From the NCBI RefSeq assembly GCF_947179115.1, contig NZ_CAMXCI010000001.1, forward strand, positions 868,001 through 932,000: 64,000 bases of DNA, written 5' to 3'. Shown piece by piece: positions 18,992 through 27,168 of the stretch (position 1 is its first letter; every line of letters begins with the position of its first letter). The stretch is from Commensalibacter papalotli. Its GTDB lineage: Bacteria; Pseudomonadota; Alphaproteobacteria; Acetobacterales; Acetobacteraceae. The notes below the pieces were generated by a model. It worked only from the letters and a program-made list of their open reading frames with translations. It did not search any database and was not told where the DNA came from. A program made the position numbers and the translations under genes.

Positions 18992-19258
18992 TTATTTTTT
19001 ATCAGAATCAGAAGATACAGTCGTTGTTTCTTTTTCATTAAAGGATACAGATTCATCTTTGTGATCTGATGCAGATAATGTCTTAGTGGGTTGTGTGTCA
19101 GACCCTTTAGACGATGTTTCTTCTTCGGCTATGTTCTTTTTAAAATCTTTAATACCTTTGGCAAAGTCGCCCATTAATGTGGATACTTTTTTACCGCCAA
19201 ATAATAATAAAACGACAATTAATACAATCAGCCAATGCCAAATACTTAAGCTACCCAT
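18992..19258 (-). CDS. tatA: twin-arginine translocase subunit TatA
   Basis: 88 residues. One N-terminal membrane helix (about 5-20) is followed by the Phe20-Gly21 hinge and an amphipathic helix (KKVSTLMGDFAKGIKDFKK). Then comes a charged, Ser/Thr/Asp-rich disordered tail. This is the pore-forming Tat subunit, which exports folded proteins. It could also be the close relative TatB, but the FG hinge and short length favour TatA/E. GAGGATACT precedes ATG 19258. No tatB or tatC lies next to it. Confidence 0.88.
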   Translation of the reverse strand: MGSLSIWHWLIVLIVVLLLFGGKKVSTLMGDFAKGIKDFKKNIAEEETSSKGSDTQPTKTLSASDHKDESVSFNEKETTTVSSDSDKK

Positions 19259-19621
19259 AGTATCCTCATATTTATGTTTGGGTTAAAATGATATTCAAAT
19301 CATTTAAACATCACAACCAAATATTATATAAAATCATTAAGAAACATACCATAATCTGATTGGTTGGGTAATACTATAATTTTTTGTTCTATGCAAAATT
19401 AAAAATATTACATTAATTACAAAGAATATTCCTTGGAAGCATCTCATAGACCAAAAAGATTATCATCTTACCTTTTATTCTGATATCGGGTTGATAAAAA
19501 TTTTTTAACAACGAAGAACCGAGAGTCATGTTTACTCATTATAATTTTTTACAAACAAAAGGCTCTATTCAAAACAAAGTATTATCTTTACCTAAAAGAG
19601 ATAACCTCACTGCTTATAGAA
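19259..19621. other. 363-base intergenic region upstream of tatA
   Basis: Mostly AT-rich, with the promoter of the tatA-ribF run expected near its left end. The only coding candidate is a short plus-strand frame at 19528-19641, listed separately. No hairpin terminator is obvious for the CHAP gene, which ends at 19622. Confidence 0.35.
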
Positions 19622-19641
19622 TTAAGTTTTTCCTGGAATAA
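19528..19641 (+). CDS. possible small ORF, 37 residues
   Basis: ATG 19528 is preceded by GAGAG at good spacing and opens a 37-residue frame (MFTHYNFLQTKG...) that overlaps the 3' end of the CHAP gene on the other strand by 20 bases. No homology is recognised and the composition is not decisive, so it may be spurious. Confidence 0.2.
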   Translation: MFTHYNFLQTKGSIQNKVLSLPKRDNLTAYRIKFFLE

Positions 19642-20077
19642 TAAACCCATAGGTTGGATATTTCCTGGTTCCTAATTTATTGATTGGTGGCCACCATACA
19701 CGAACCAACGACCAATCATTACGAGAGGAAACATCTACCACAGAAGCATTATGATTAATTCTTTGTGCATCCCAGTTTGCATGATCAACAATAATTGTAC
19801 GTGAATCCTTGATTTTCTTTACAACAGATACGTGTCCATCTGGCAATTTAGAGGTTTTACGAAATACTAAGATAGCCCCTTTTTGAGGTTGTTTTGTATG
19901 AGAATACTTCCCTTGAGACTGTGACCACCAAGAATATGCAGATCCTCTAAGATCAACCCCTGTAAGCTTTCTCGCATAAGGAGCGCATTGTAGCTTTCCG
20001 CTATAACTGCGGCCACCACAAGCCGCAAGTAAGGGTAATAAAAACACAAATACAATCAATGATCTGAGTATAGCCAT
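19622..20077 (-). CDS. CHAP-domain lipoprotein, putative peptidoglycan amidase/endopeptidase
   Basis: 151 residues. A signal peptide ends in lipobox LAAC (Cys20), so the protein is probably membrane-anchored. The CHAP (NlpC/P60-like) fold follows, with likely nucleophile Cys31 in QCAPYAR, His82 in PDGHVSVV and an acidic or polar partner near Asp98-His99 in VDHANW. Enzymes of this family cleave peptide or amide bonds in peptidoglycan. It begins 21 bases after recX, which suggests a shared transcript. Confidence 0.8.
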   Translation of the reverse strand: MAILRSLIVFVFLLPLLAACGGRSYSGKLQCAPYARKLTGVDLRGSAYSWWSQSQGKYSHTKQPQKGAILVFRKTSKLPDGHVSVVKKIKDSRTIIVDHANWDAQRINHNASVVDVSSRNDWSLVRVWWPPINKLGTRKYPTYGFIIPGKT

Positions 20078-20098
20078 TCCATAATACCCTAATTATCT

Positions 20099-20668
20099 TT
20101 ATAAAGACCGAAGCTTTTGTATCATTTCCTCTGCCTCGACAAGCTCCATAGACAAAACATTATCCGTCATCGCAAAAGAAAACCCTCCTCTAGCAAAAGA
20201 GGATTGCTCTTTTTGTTTGGTCTCTATATTAAACTCGCGATCAACGCGACGAAACGGACCTATACGCTTTTTTTTTGCATAAACCAAAGCGGCAAGTAAT
20301 TCTATATCCTTATCTTGATACTGATCTAATACCGATTGAACAACATCAAAAGCAACACCTTTTTGTAATAATTTATTTTGTATGACCTTTTGAGAACGCC
20401 CTGATCTGATCAAAGAACTCACTTTGTGCTCGGTAAAAACCTGATCATTAACAATCCCCAGCTGCTTCACTTTAGCAATAATATCAGGTATTTCTTGATA
20501 CCCTTGCCTTAATTTGCTGTTAATTTGTGAAGATTCTATTCCTTCTTTTTCAGCCTTAATCGCCCAACGTTGCAACCTGGCCTTTAAAACACGCAATAAT
20601 CCTTTTTCGGTATTGTTATACCGAGATAAATACATCATCGTATATTCTTGCAGATCAGGAAATTTCAC
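20099..20668 (-). CDS. recX: RecX-family regulatory protein
   Basis: 189 residues, made of three-helix repeat units as in RecX, which caps and disassembles RecA filaments. The N-terminal segment YTMMYLSRY...GLLRVLKARL matches the usual ALxYLARxxxS...LRRxLxRR opening of alphaproteobacterial RecX. That supports GTG 20668 as the start; the two ATGs at codons 11-12 would cut into this motif. No recA gene is near. The C-terminal 40 residues are less conserved in type. Confidence 0.82.
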   Translation of the reverse strand: MKFPDLQEYTMMYLSRYNNTEKGLLRVLKARLQRWAIKAEKEGIESSQINSKLRQGYQEIPDIIAKVKQLGIVNDQVFTEHKVSSLIRSGRSQKVIQNKLLQKGVAFDVVQSVLDQYQDKDIELLAALVYAKKKRIGPFRRVDREFNIETKQKEQSSFARGGFSFAMTDNVLSMELVEAEEMIQKLRSL

Positions 20669-20825
20669 AGGCAGTTACTCTATCAAAAGATCTATACATA
20701 TTTATTTTATATTGTAAAATATAAGAATAAATAAATAAAAACATCAAGAAGAAATTGACATTATTAATACAATAACAGAATATGATTCTTTTATTTAATC
20801 AAAAAATTAACAAAGAAGAGTTACT

Positions 20826-22016
20826 ATGATTTCCGTTCTTATGCCTACCTATAATCGTGCAGACCTTGCTTTTACGCAAGGTCAAGGTGCTTGGCTTATT
20901 ACGGAAGACGGCCGACGATTTTTGGATTTCGGTGCTGGGATTGCGACCTCCTCAATTGGACATAATCACCCTCACCTAACCAAAACCATAGCTGAGCAAG
21001 CCAAGCTTGTCTTACATACTTCTAATTTATATCGCATTCCACAAGCAGAAAGACTGGCAGAAAGACTGGTAGAGATCAGCTTTGCCGATAGTGTTTTCTT
21101 TTGCAACTCTGGTGCTGAAGCCAATGAAGGCTTAATCAAAGGCATACGTCGGGCACAATTTAAAAATGGACATCCAGAACGTACGGATATTATTTGTTTT
21201 GAAAATGCTTTTCACGGTCGCACTTTGGCAACATTAACTGCTACGGGAAACCCTAAATATTTAGAAGGGTTCGAACCAAGACTTCCTGGGATCAAACATA
21301 TACCTGTAGGTGATTTAGAAGCCTTACATAATGCTGTTGATGAACATACGGCTGGTTTCTTGATTGAACCTATTCAAGGTGAAAGTGGAATTAATGTCAT
21401 TCCAACAGATTTTTTACGTGAACTTAGAAAAATTTGTGATGATAAAAATCTATACCTTGGTTTCGATGAAATTCAATGTGGTATGGGTCGTACTGGAAAA
21501 ATGTTCGCATATCAATGGACGGATATTGAACCTGACATCATGTCTTTGGCAAAAGGAATTGCAGGAGGCGTTCCTATGGGAGCATTCTTAGCCAAAGAAT
21601 CTATCGCCAAACATTTAACCGCTGGAACACATGGATCAACATTTGGAGGTAATCCTTTGGCATGTGCAGCAGGAAACGCAGTGCTAGACATTTTACTTGC
21701 GCCTGGTTTCTTGGATCATATTGCGAAGACAGGAAATTATTTAAAAAACGCGCTGCAAAAACTCATTGAGCAATACCCATCTATTTATGAAGAAGTCAAA
21801 GGTAAAGGCTTAATGTTAGGGATAAAAGGCAAGTTAGCACCTGTTGAAGTTCAAAATGCAGCCTTGCATCAAAATTTATTAACCGTTGCCGCAGGTAATA
21901 ATGTAGTGCGAATTGTTCCTCCTTTGATTGTATCAGAAGAAGAATGCCAAGAAGGAGCAAATCGTTTGGCCAAAGCTGCGCAACAATTACAAAATAGTAT
22001 GGAACAAAGCCCATGA
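20826..22016 (+). CDS. argD: acetylornithine aminotransferase
   Basis: Class III PLP aminotransferase, 396 residues, which converts N-acetylglutamate semialdehyde to N-acetylornithine in arginine synthesis and may also act in lysine synthesis. The PLP lysine is Lys243 in LAKGIAGG. The FDEIQCGMGRTGK segment (near 215) holds the aspartate that contacts the pyridine ring, and NSGAEANEG (near 97) binds the phosphate. Its stop overlaps the argF start by four bases (ATGA), so translation is coupled. Confidence 0.95.
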   Translation: MISVLMPTYNRADLAFTQGQGAWLITEDGRRFLDFGAGIATSSIGHNHPHLTKTIAEQAKLVLHTSNLYRIPQAERLAERLVEISFADSVFFCNSGAEANEGLIKGIRRAQFKNGHPERTDIICFENAFHGRTLATLTATGNPKYLEGFEPRLPGIKHIPVGDLEALHNAVDEHTAGFLIEPIQGESGINVIPTDFLRELRKICDDKNLYLGFDEIQCGMGRTGKMFAYQWTDIEPDIMSLAKGIAGGVPMGAFLAKESIAKHLTAGTHGSTFGGNPLACAAGNAVLDILLAPGFLDHIAKTGNYLKNALQKLIEQYPSIYEEVKGKGLMLGIKGKLAPVEVQNAALHQNLLTVAAGNNVVRIVPPLIVSEEECQEGANRLAKAAQQLQNSMEQSP

Positions 22017-23011
22017 GCAGTTTATCAAATTCTCAAAAAAACAGCGCTCAAGATAAAAAATATAAACATTTTCTTGATATTCGTGATCTGTCTAAACAAG
22101 ACCTTCAAGACATGATAATATTGGGCAAGCAAATGAAAGATATGCAAGAGAATAGAAAATACCCTTTGCATCCCGCAGCCCCATTACAAGGTAAAAATGT
22201 TGCTTTAATCTTCTCTAAACCCTCAACTCGGACACGCGTTTCATTTGAAGTGGGTATTCATCAACTAGGTGGGCATTCTGTTGTTTTATCAACGGATAGC
22301 ATGCAAATTGGTCGTGGGGAAACTATTGCTGATACTGCACGCGTCCTCTCTCGTTTTGTAGATGCTATGGTATTAAGAACGGGATGTACTGACGATTTGT
22401 TAGGCCTTGCAGAGCTTAGCTCTGTCCCTGTCATTAATGGATTAACTCCCACCTCTCACCCATCACAAATTATTGCTGATATTATGACTTTTGAAGATCA
22501 TAAAGGCTCTATCAAAGGGCGTACCTTGGCCTGGCTTGGAGATGGAAACAATGTCGCAAGTTCTTTGATAGAAGCTGCTACACAGTTCGAATTCACATTA
22601 AACCTTGCAACTCCAACAAATTATGCTCCATCTAAGGAAGTCTTGGAATGGGCCAGCAAAAATGGTGGAAAAATCAATGTCACGAATGATCCCAAAGAAG
22701 CCGTTCGTAACGCAGATGCTGTTGTAACCGATACTTGGGTCAGCATGTCAGATAGTGATAATGAGAAACAAGCACGCCTCAAAGCATTAGGCCCTTACCA
22801 AGTTAATCGTGAGTTAATGAACTTAGCTGCTAAGGATGCAATATTCTTACATTGTTTACCGGCTCACATTGGTGAAGAGGTAACTGAAGAAGTCTTCGAA
22901 AGCAGTCAATCAGTCGTATTCGATGAAGCTGAAAACCGTCTTCATGCTCACAAAGCCATTTTAATCTGGTCTATGATGGGCAATGATTGGCGAAGCTATG
23001 GCTCTAAGTAA
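22013..23011 (+). CDS. argF: ornithine carbamoyltransferase
   Basis: Makes citrulline from ornithine and carbamoyl phosphate. 332 residues. The carbamoyl-phosphate site is STRTR at 71-75, HPSQ at 149-152 completes it, and HCLP at 280-283 is the ornithine loop. All are intact. It is the second gene of an argD-argF pair that ends at a strong terminator. The first 20 residues are a polar extension not essential to the fold. Confidence 0.96.
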   Translation: MSSLSNSQKNSAQDKKYKHFLDIRDLSKQDLQDMIILGKQMKDMQENRKYPLHPAAPLQGKNVALIFSKPSTRTRVSFEVGIHQLGGHSVVLSTDSMQIGRGETIADTARVLSRFVDAMVLRTGCTDDLLGLAELSSVPVINGLTPTSHPSQIIADIMTFEDHKGSIKGRTLAWLGDGNNVASSLIEAATQFEFTLNLATPTNYAPSKEVLEWASKNGGKINVTNDPKEAVRNADAVVTDTWVSMSDSDNEKQARLKALGPYQVNRELMNLAAKDAIFLHCLPAHIGEEVTEEVFESSQSVVFDEAENRLHAHKAILIWSMMGNDWRSYGSK

Positions 23012-23039
23012 AATCCTTAAGAAGTTTTACGCTTAAATG

Positions 23040-23076
23040 AAAAGGATCTATAATATTTATAGATCCTTTTTTATTC
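23040..23076 (+). terminator. argDF terminator
   Basis: A perfect 12-base-pair stem (23040-23051 with 23059-23070) and a seven-base loop, followed by TTTATT, 28 bases after the argF stop. Confidence 0.92.
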
Positions 23077-23096
23077 CTTCTGAATGAGCTCAATCC

Positions 23097-23678
23097 ATGC
23101 AAGACGATATTATAAACACAAATGAGATCTGTATCAGGCCTACTTTCAAACCCAATGATGGCTACACCGGGCAAAGCAGAGTTTATATCAATGGTTATCA
23201 GACAGAATGCATTATAAAAGGAACCTTTTTAGATCAGGCTTTTAAGACAATAGATTATTATATTCTTTTTTCCTCATATGACAGAGATGAAACATACTCT
23301 TTAATTATTTCATTAGTCACACAAAAAGGTCTATTATTAGAAACAGTTACAATTTTTCCTTACCCTCCAAACCTCATTATAGATTGTTGGGGTGATCCTT
23401 CAAATTACGTATCACATTTCACTCTTGTACAACCTAACATTATTATTTTTCGTTTTTTAACGGACGACTTATGGAAAATGGAAGTGTTTCAAAAACCTAA
23501 ATCTTTATTAAAAACCCTTTTATTTGGTAATTTTGATGGTGCAAACTGCAATGAGTTAGGTCGCACAGCTTGGTCTTATAAAACATATTTAAGATTTAAC
23601 AAAATCAGTGACCTAGCATATAATAAAAAACACTGTTTAAAAGCCATAAAAACGAGTATATCTAATTTATTAAACTAA
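23097..23678 (+). CDS. orphan hypothetical protein
   Basis: 193 residues, not recognised. No signal peptide or membrane helix is evident, so it is probably cytoplasmic. It is rich in aromatic and beta-forming residues (Tyr, Phe, Ile). It has several cysteines, including a WGDPSNY segment near 98 and a NFDGANCNELGRTAWSYKTY stretch near 146. Its AT-content looks higher than that of its neighbours. It lies alone between the argDF terminator and the acid phosphatase. The frame is open for its whole length, but the ribosome-binding site is weak. Confidence 0.55.
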   Translation: MQDDIINTNEICIRPTFKPNDGYTGQSRVYINGYQTECIIKGTFLDQAFKTIDYYILFSSYDRDETYSLIISLVTQKGLLLETVTIFPYPPNLIIDCWGDPSNYVSHFTLVQPNIIIFRFLTDDLWKMEVFQKPKSLLKTLLFGNFDGANCNELGRTAWSYKTYLRFNKISDLAYNKKHCLKAIKTSISNLLN

Positions 23679-23761
23679 TTTTTAAATTAGTTATAACCAT
23701 ATCAAAATAATAATATCAAAAAAAATTATGTGACAAATACAGTCTATTTACGGGAGTAATA

Positions 23762-24535
23762 ATGTCTATTTCAACAAAAGCGATATTCTTTGTCGCTGGA
23801 AGCATTGTCTTAAGTTTCACATCAAATACCTTTGCTGCAAAAAGCAACTCTATTTTACAAACCAAACCCAGCGAGCCCTATAAATCTTATTTAAACCGTG
23901 ATGACGTTGCTAATAGTCTAGCCCTTTTACCTCCCCCTCCCCAACAAGACAGCCCTGCTTTTTTAGCAGACCAAGCCGCATATAAACAAGGTCATACCTT
24001 GATAAACACCCCAAGATGGGCTTTGGCTCAATCGGATGCTAACCTTGCCGATAGTAATATTGGAAAACCGTTTGCTCAGGCTTTGGGGATTGTAATATCC
24101 AAAGAAAAAACCCCAAACACTTATTATCTATTACGTCACATAATGGTTGATAGTGGGTTCTTAGGTACCGATATTGCTAAAAATCATTATCAACGCATCA
24201 GACCTTTTGTATATTATAAAACACAAACCTGTTGGCCCCAAGATGATAAACTGCTCAGGAAAGACGGCTCTTATCCTTCTGGGCACTCTGCTTTAGGGTG
24301 GTCAACTGCTTTGATTCTTTCTGAAATGTTTCCTCAAAAACAAAATCAAATTTTACAAAGAGGATATGATTTTGGTCAAAGTCGCGTCATTTGTGGTGCA
24401 CACTGGCAAAGCGATGTGGATGCTGGGCGTATCATAGGTGCTGAAATTGTTGCAAGGCTACATGCAAATAAAGAATTTATGCAAGATTTCCAAAAATCCA
24501 AAGAAGAACTGTTAAAACAAACAACAAGTAACTAA
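23762..24535 (+). CDS. class A non-specific acid phosphatase (PAP2 superfamily)
   Basis: Periplasmic phosphatase of the PhoN/PhoC type, 257 residues, with a signal peptide ending TFA-AKS. The full active-site signature K-x6-RP...PSGH...SR-x5-H-x3-D is present: Lys140, Arg147, Pro148, Ser173-Gly174-His175, Ser207-Arg208, His214 and Asp218. His214 would be the phosphorylated nucleophile and His175 the acid. The GSYPSGH form is the class A hallmark. It likely frees phosphate from organic monoesters. CGGGAG lies upstream of the start. Confidence 0.92.
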   Translation: MSISTKAIFFVAGSIVLSFTSNTFAAKSNSILQTKPSEPYKSYLNRDDVANSLALLPPPPQQDSPAFLADQAAYKQGHTLINTPRWALAQSDANLADSNIGKPFAQALGIVISKEKTPNTYYLLRHIMVDSGFLGTDIAKNHYQRIRPFVYYKTQTCWPQDDKLLRKDGSYPSGHSALGWSTALILSEMFPQKQNQILQRGYDFGQSRVICGAHWQSDVDAGRIIGAEIVARLHANKEFMQDFQKSKEELLKQTTSN

Positions 24536-24567
24536 AAAAACTTTAGCGATACAAAGAAGCATAATTT

Positions 24568-25503
24568 ATGAATGAACATACACATATTTCTGATCGTCCT
24601 GATGTTCCTGATTTAACCATCCCGACAGGGATTACGCCTTTTTTCTTCCCTTCTGCTAGGGGGCGGCTTGTTCGCCTCGATAGATTGGCAAATACTTTAT
24701 TATCACGTCACAACTATCCTTATGCGATTTCAAAATTAGGAGGTGAAGCATTGGTTCTGGTCTCAGGACTAGCAGCAGCTCTTAAGTTCGAAGGCTCTTT
24801 TTCGCTTCAGGTAAAAGGGGAAGGTGCTGTTTCTTTATTAGTCGTAGATTGCACGCATAATGGTGAGCTACGCTTTTACGCTCGCTATGATAAAGAAAAA
24901 CTCGACTTGCTTCCTAAACAAGCAACAGCGTTAGAATTATTTGAAAAAGGCTTGTTTGTTTTAACTGTTGATCAACGTAATGACAAAGATAGCTATCAAG
25001 GAATGGTTGAAATCACAGGTAACAGCCTATCAGAAATGGCCAGCCATTATTTTGAAACGAGTGAGCAATTAAACAGCTGGATACGGTTATTTTGCGAAGA
25101 AACTTCTGAAGGTTGGCAAGCATCTGGGTTAATTATAGAAAAAATTGCCAGTGACCCTTCTATTGTTTTCAAGGATAAGGCAGAAATTACCAATGACGAA
25201 GAAGAATGGAATACATTAACCATTCTAGCTGAAACAGTCACAGCAAAAGAAGTATTAGACACCAACTTAAGTAATAATGATTTACTTTATCGTTTATTTA
25301 ATAGCACCCCCATTACAATAGGTAATCCTAAACCTGTTTCTTATGGTTGTCGTTGCTCACGTTCGCGTCTGCAAAATATCTTAAAAACATTTAACCAGAA
25401 CGATTTAGAGAGTATGAATGAAGAAGGGAATATCACTATGACTTGTGAATTTTGTCGATATAATTTTGTATTTAACCAAAATGAAATTCAATCAACAAAA
25501 TAA
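24568..25503 (+). CDS. hslO: redox-regulated molecular chaperone Hsp33
   Basis: Cytoplasmic holdase activated by oxidation. 311 residues with an N-terminal substrate-binding domain. The C-terminal redox switch is Cys261-x-Cys263 and Cys293-x2-Cys296, the four zinc ligands that form disulfides under oxidative stress. The CxC spacing is that of the family. It follows the acid phosphatase by 32 bases in the same direction. Confidence 0.94.
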   Translation: MNEHTHISDRPDVPDLTIPTGITPFFFPSARGRLVRLDRLANTLLSRHNYPYAISKLGGEALVLVSGLAAALKFEGSFSLQVKGEGAVSLLVVDCTHNGELRFYARYDKEKLDLLPKQATALELFEKGLFVLTVDQRNDKDSYQGMVEITGNSLSEMASHYFETSEQLNSWIRLFCEETSEGWQASGLIIEKIASDPSIVFKDKAEITNDEEEWNTLTILAETVTAKEVLDTNLSNNDLLYRLFNSTPITIGNPKPVSYGCRCSRSRLQNILKTFNQNDLESMNEEGNITMTCEFCRYNFVFNQNEIQSTK

Positions 25504-25591
25504 AATCTGTATCTTGTCAAAATTATCTCTATAATTGCGTTTAATATTGTTAAGTCGTTATTTTCTTTTTTCTGCACATAAGGAATATCAA

Positions 25592-26458
25592 ATGTCATCA
25601 AACCAAAAAAACACAACTTCATTAAAATTGAAATTATGTGCTTCTGCATTATTATTGGTTACACCCATAATTGGGCTTACCGCTTGCTCTCATGACGATC
25701 CTAAAACATTTGCGCCTTTGACTTATGATTATCTGACCCCCATTTTCTTAAATGTAAGTCAAATGGATGTGCAGAATTTATCACAAAATCAACAATATAA
25801 TCGTGATGTTACCAATCTTAGCCCTATTTTACCTGCTACTGCTTTGCAAAATATGGCTAATACACGCTTTCAAGCACGTGGTTCTTCTGGAAAAGGTGTC
25901 TTTACAATTAACCGTGCTTCCCTTCAAGAACAAGGGCATAACGGTATTTATGGACAAATGGATGCTACCTTATCCATTTATAATAACAACAACCAAAAAG
26001 TTGCCTCTGTTCAAGCAAGTGTTAATCATACATATGATATAGATTCATCCAAAGGTGCTGCCAGCAGTAAAGGTAATTTATATGACGCAACGCAAAAGCT
26101 GATGCAAGATATGAATGTAGAGCTTGAATTCCAAATCCGTAAGCATTTGGGAAATTGGATTGTGGATGCAACGGGCACTCCTGTTTCTGGAGGTATCCAA
26201 ACTCAAGATCTAGGTAAACCTGGAGCTGTAACAGCACCTACAAAAGCAACACCCAATTCAACAAACAAGAATAATTCAACCACTCCATCTAGTTCTAATG
26301 ACGATGAAGATCTTAGTGCAGTATTCCCAGGTGGAAAACCTGATAGCGTCAAAGCATCAGAAAAATTACAATATTCTCCTGAAAAAGCAAAAGTAAATCA
26401 ACTGCCAACGGGCAGTCTAGGCACTTTACCAGCTTCAGCTGTTCCCGATAAATATTAA
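25592..26458 (+). CDS. predicted lipoprotein of unknown function
   Basis: 288 residues from ATG 25592, which has AAGGA at good spacing; an upstream in-frame start at 25535 is less likely. The signal peptide ends in lipobox LTAC (Cys32). Residues about 45-180 form a mixed alpha/beta region with a long charged helix (LYDATQKLMQDMNVELEFQI). From about 195 on it is disordered, rich in Thr, Asn, Ser and Pro, with an acidic DDDEDLS-like patch. I do not recognise the family. A hairpin follows the stop. Confidence 0.72.
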   Translation: MSSNQKNTTSLKLKLCASALLLVTPIIGLTACSHDDPKTFAPLTYDYLTPIFLNVSQMDVQNLSQNQQYNRDVTNLSPILPATALQNMANTRFQARGSSGKGVFTINRASLQEQGHNGIYGQMDATLSIYNNNNQKVASVQASVNHTYDIDSSKGAASSKGNLYDATQKLMQDMNVELEFQIRKHLGNWIVDATGTPVSGGIQTQDLGKPGAVTAPTKATPNSTNKNNSTTPSSSNDDEDLSAVFPGGKPDSVKASEKLQYSPEKAKVNQLPTGSLGTLPASAVPDKY

Positions 26459-26466
26459 TTTTTTTC

Positions 26467-26503
26467 AATAATCGTAAAGGTTTATTCAGTCTTTACGATT
26501 ATT
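26467..26503. terminator. terminator-like hairpin between convergent genes
   Basis: A perfect 13-base-pair stem (26467-26479 with 26491-26503) and an 11-base loop lie between the lipoprotein gene and lutC, which face each other. Neither strand has a long T-run, so the terminator call is moderate. Confidence 0.6.
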
Positions 26504-26586
26504 AAATATAAATAGTTACAATATTTAAATGTAAATTATTGATACCTGGAATTACAACAAGGATAACTAAAAACAATCCTAAAAAA

Positions 26587-27168
26587 TTATGCAATCAATA
26601 ATACAGATAAAGAACGCACTCCTTGTGCCCCTCTAATTAATACACCTTCAATATCGGCGGTAGCAGAAGGTCCACTATGCAACGCCCCATAGTGAATTTG
26701 TTTCCATTCTGGACGCGCATATGCATCATGTAAATTCTCTACGATCTGTTTTGGATCAAGCAACACAATCAAGTGTTGAGGCAAATACCCCAACGTATTA
26801 ATCAATAAATCCTGATCCGTTAAACAAATCGAACCTGTTTCGGCAACACCAAAACTCGCACGTAAAACACCGTAATCTATATCCTGCAACTCTTTGGGAT
26901 GCATATTATCTGTTAATTTTTTATTTCCTTCGATATCTGGTACTAGTGAACAAATAACTTTAACATCCTCCAATTTCGCTTTTACAAATTCGAAAGGGTC
27001 ATTTTGACCTTTTTCAATAATCTTTCCACCCATAATCAGTAAAGATTGTTTAAACTGCTCGACAATATCAAATGAATCTTTATGAAATAAAGGAACGTTC
27101 GGCCCAACAGGAGGCTCTGCATTACAAGATTCACGGATCTGGTTTAAAATGAACTCACGACTACTCAT
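26587..27168 (-). CDS. lutC: L-lactate utilisation protein LutC
   Basis: LUD-domain protein, third member of the LutABC L-lactate oxidation complex. The frame is open from 27282, but ATG 27168 is the natural start: it overlaps the lutB stop by eight bases and gives the usual MSSREFILNQIR opening, for 193 residues. The segment GVAETGSICLTDQ near the middle is typical of LutC/YkgG. It probably joins LutA and LutB in moving electrons from lactate to the respiratory chain. Confidence 0.88.
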   Translation of the reverse strand: MSSREFILNQIRESCNAEPPVGPNVPLFHKDSFDIVEQFKQSLLIMGGKIIEKGQNDPFEFVKAKLEDVKVICSLVPDIEGNKKLTDNMHPKELQDIDYGVLRASFGVAETGSICLTDQDLLINTLGYLPQHLIVLLDPKQIVENLHDAYARPEWKQIHYGALHSGPSATADIEGVLIRGAQGVRSLSVLLIA

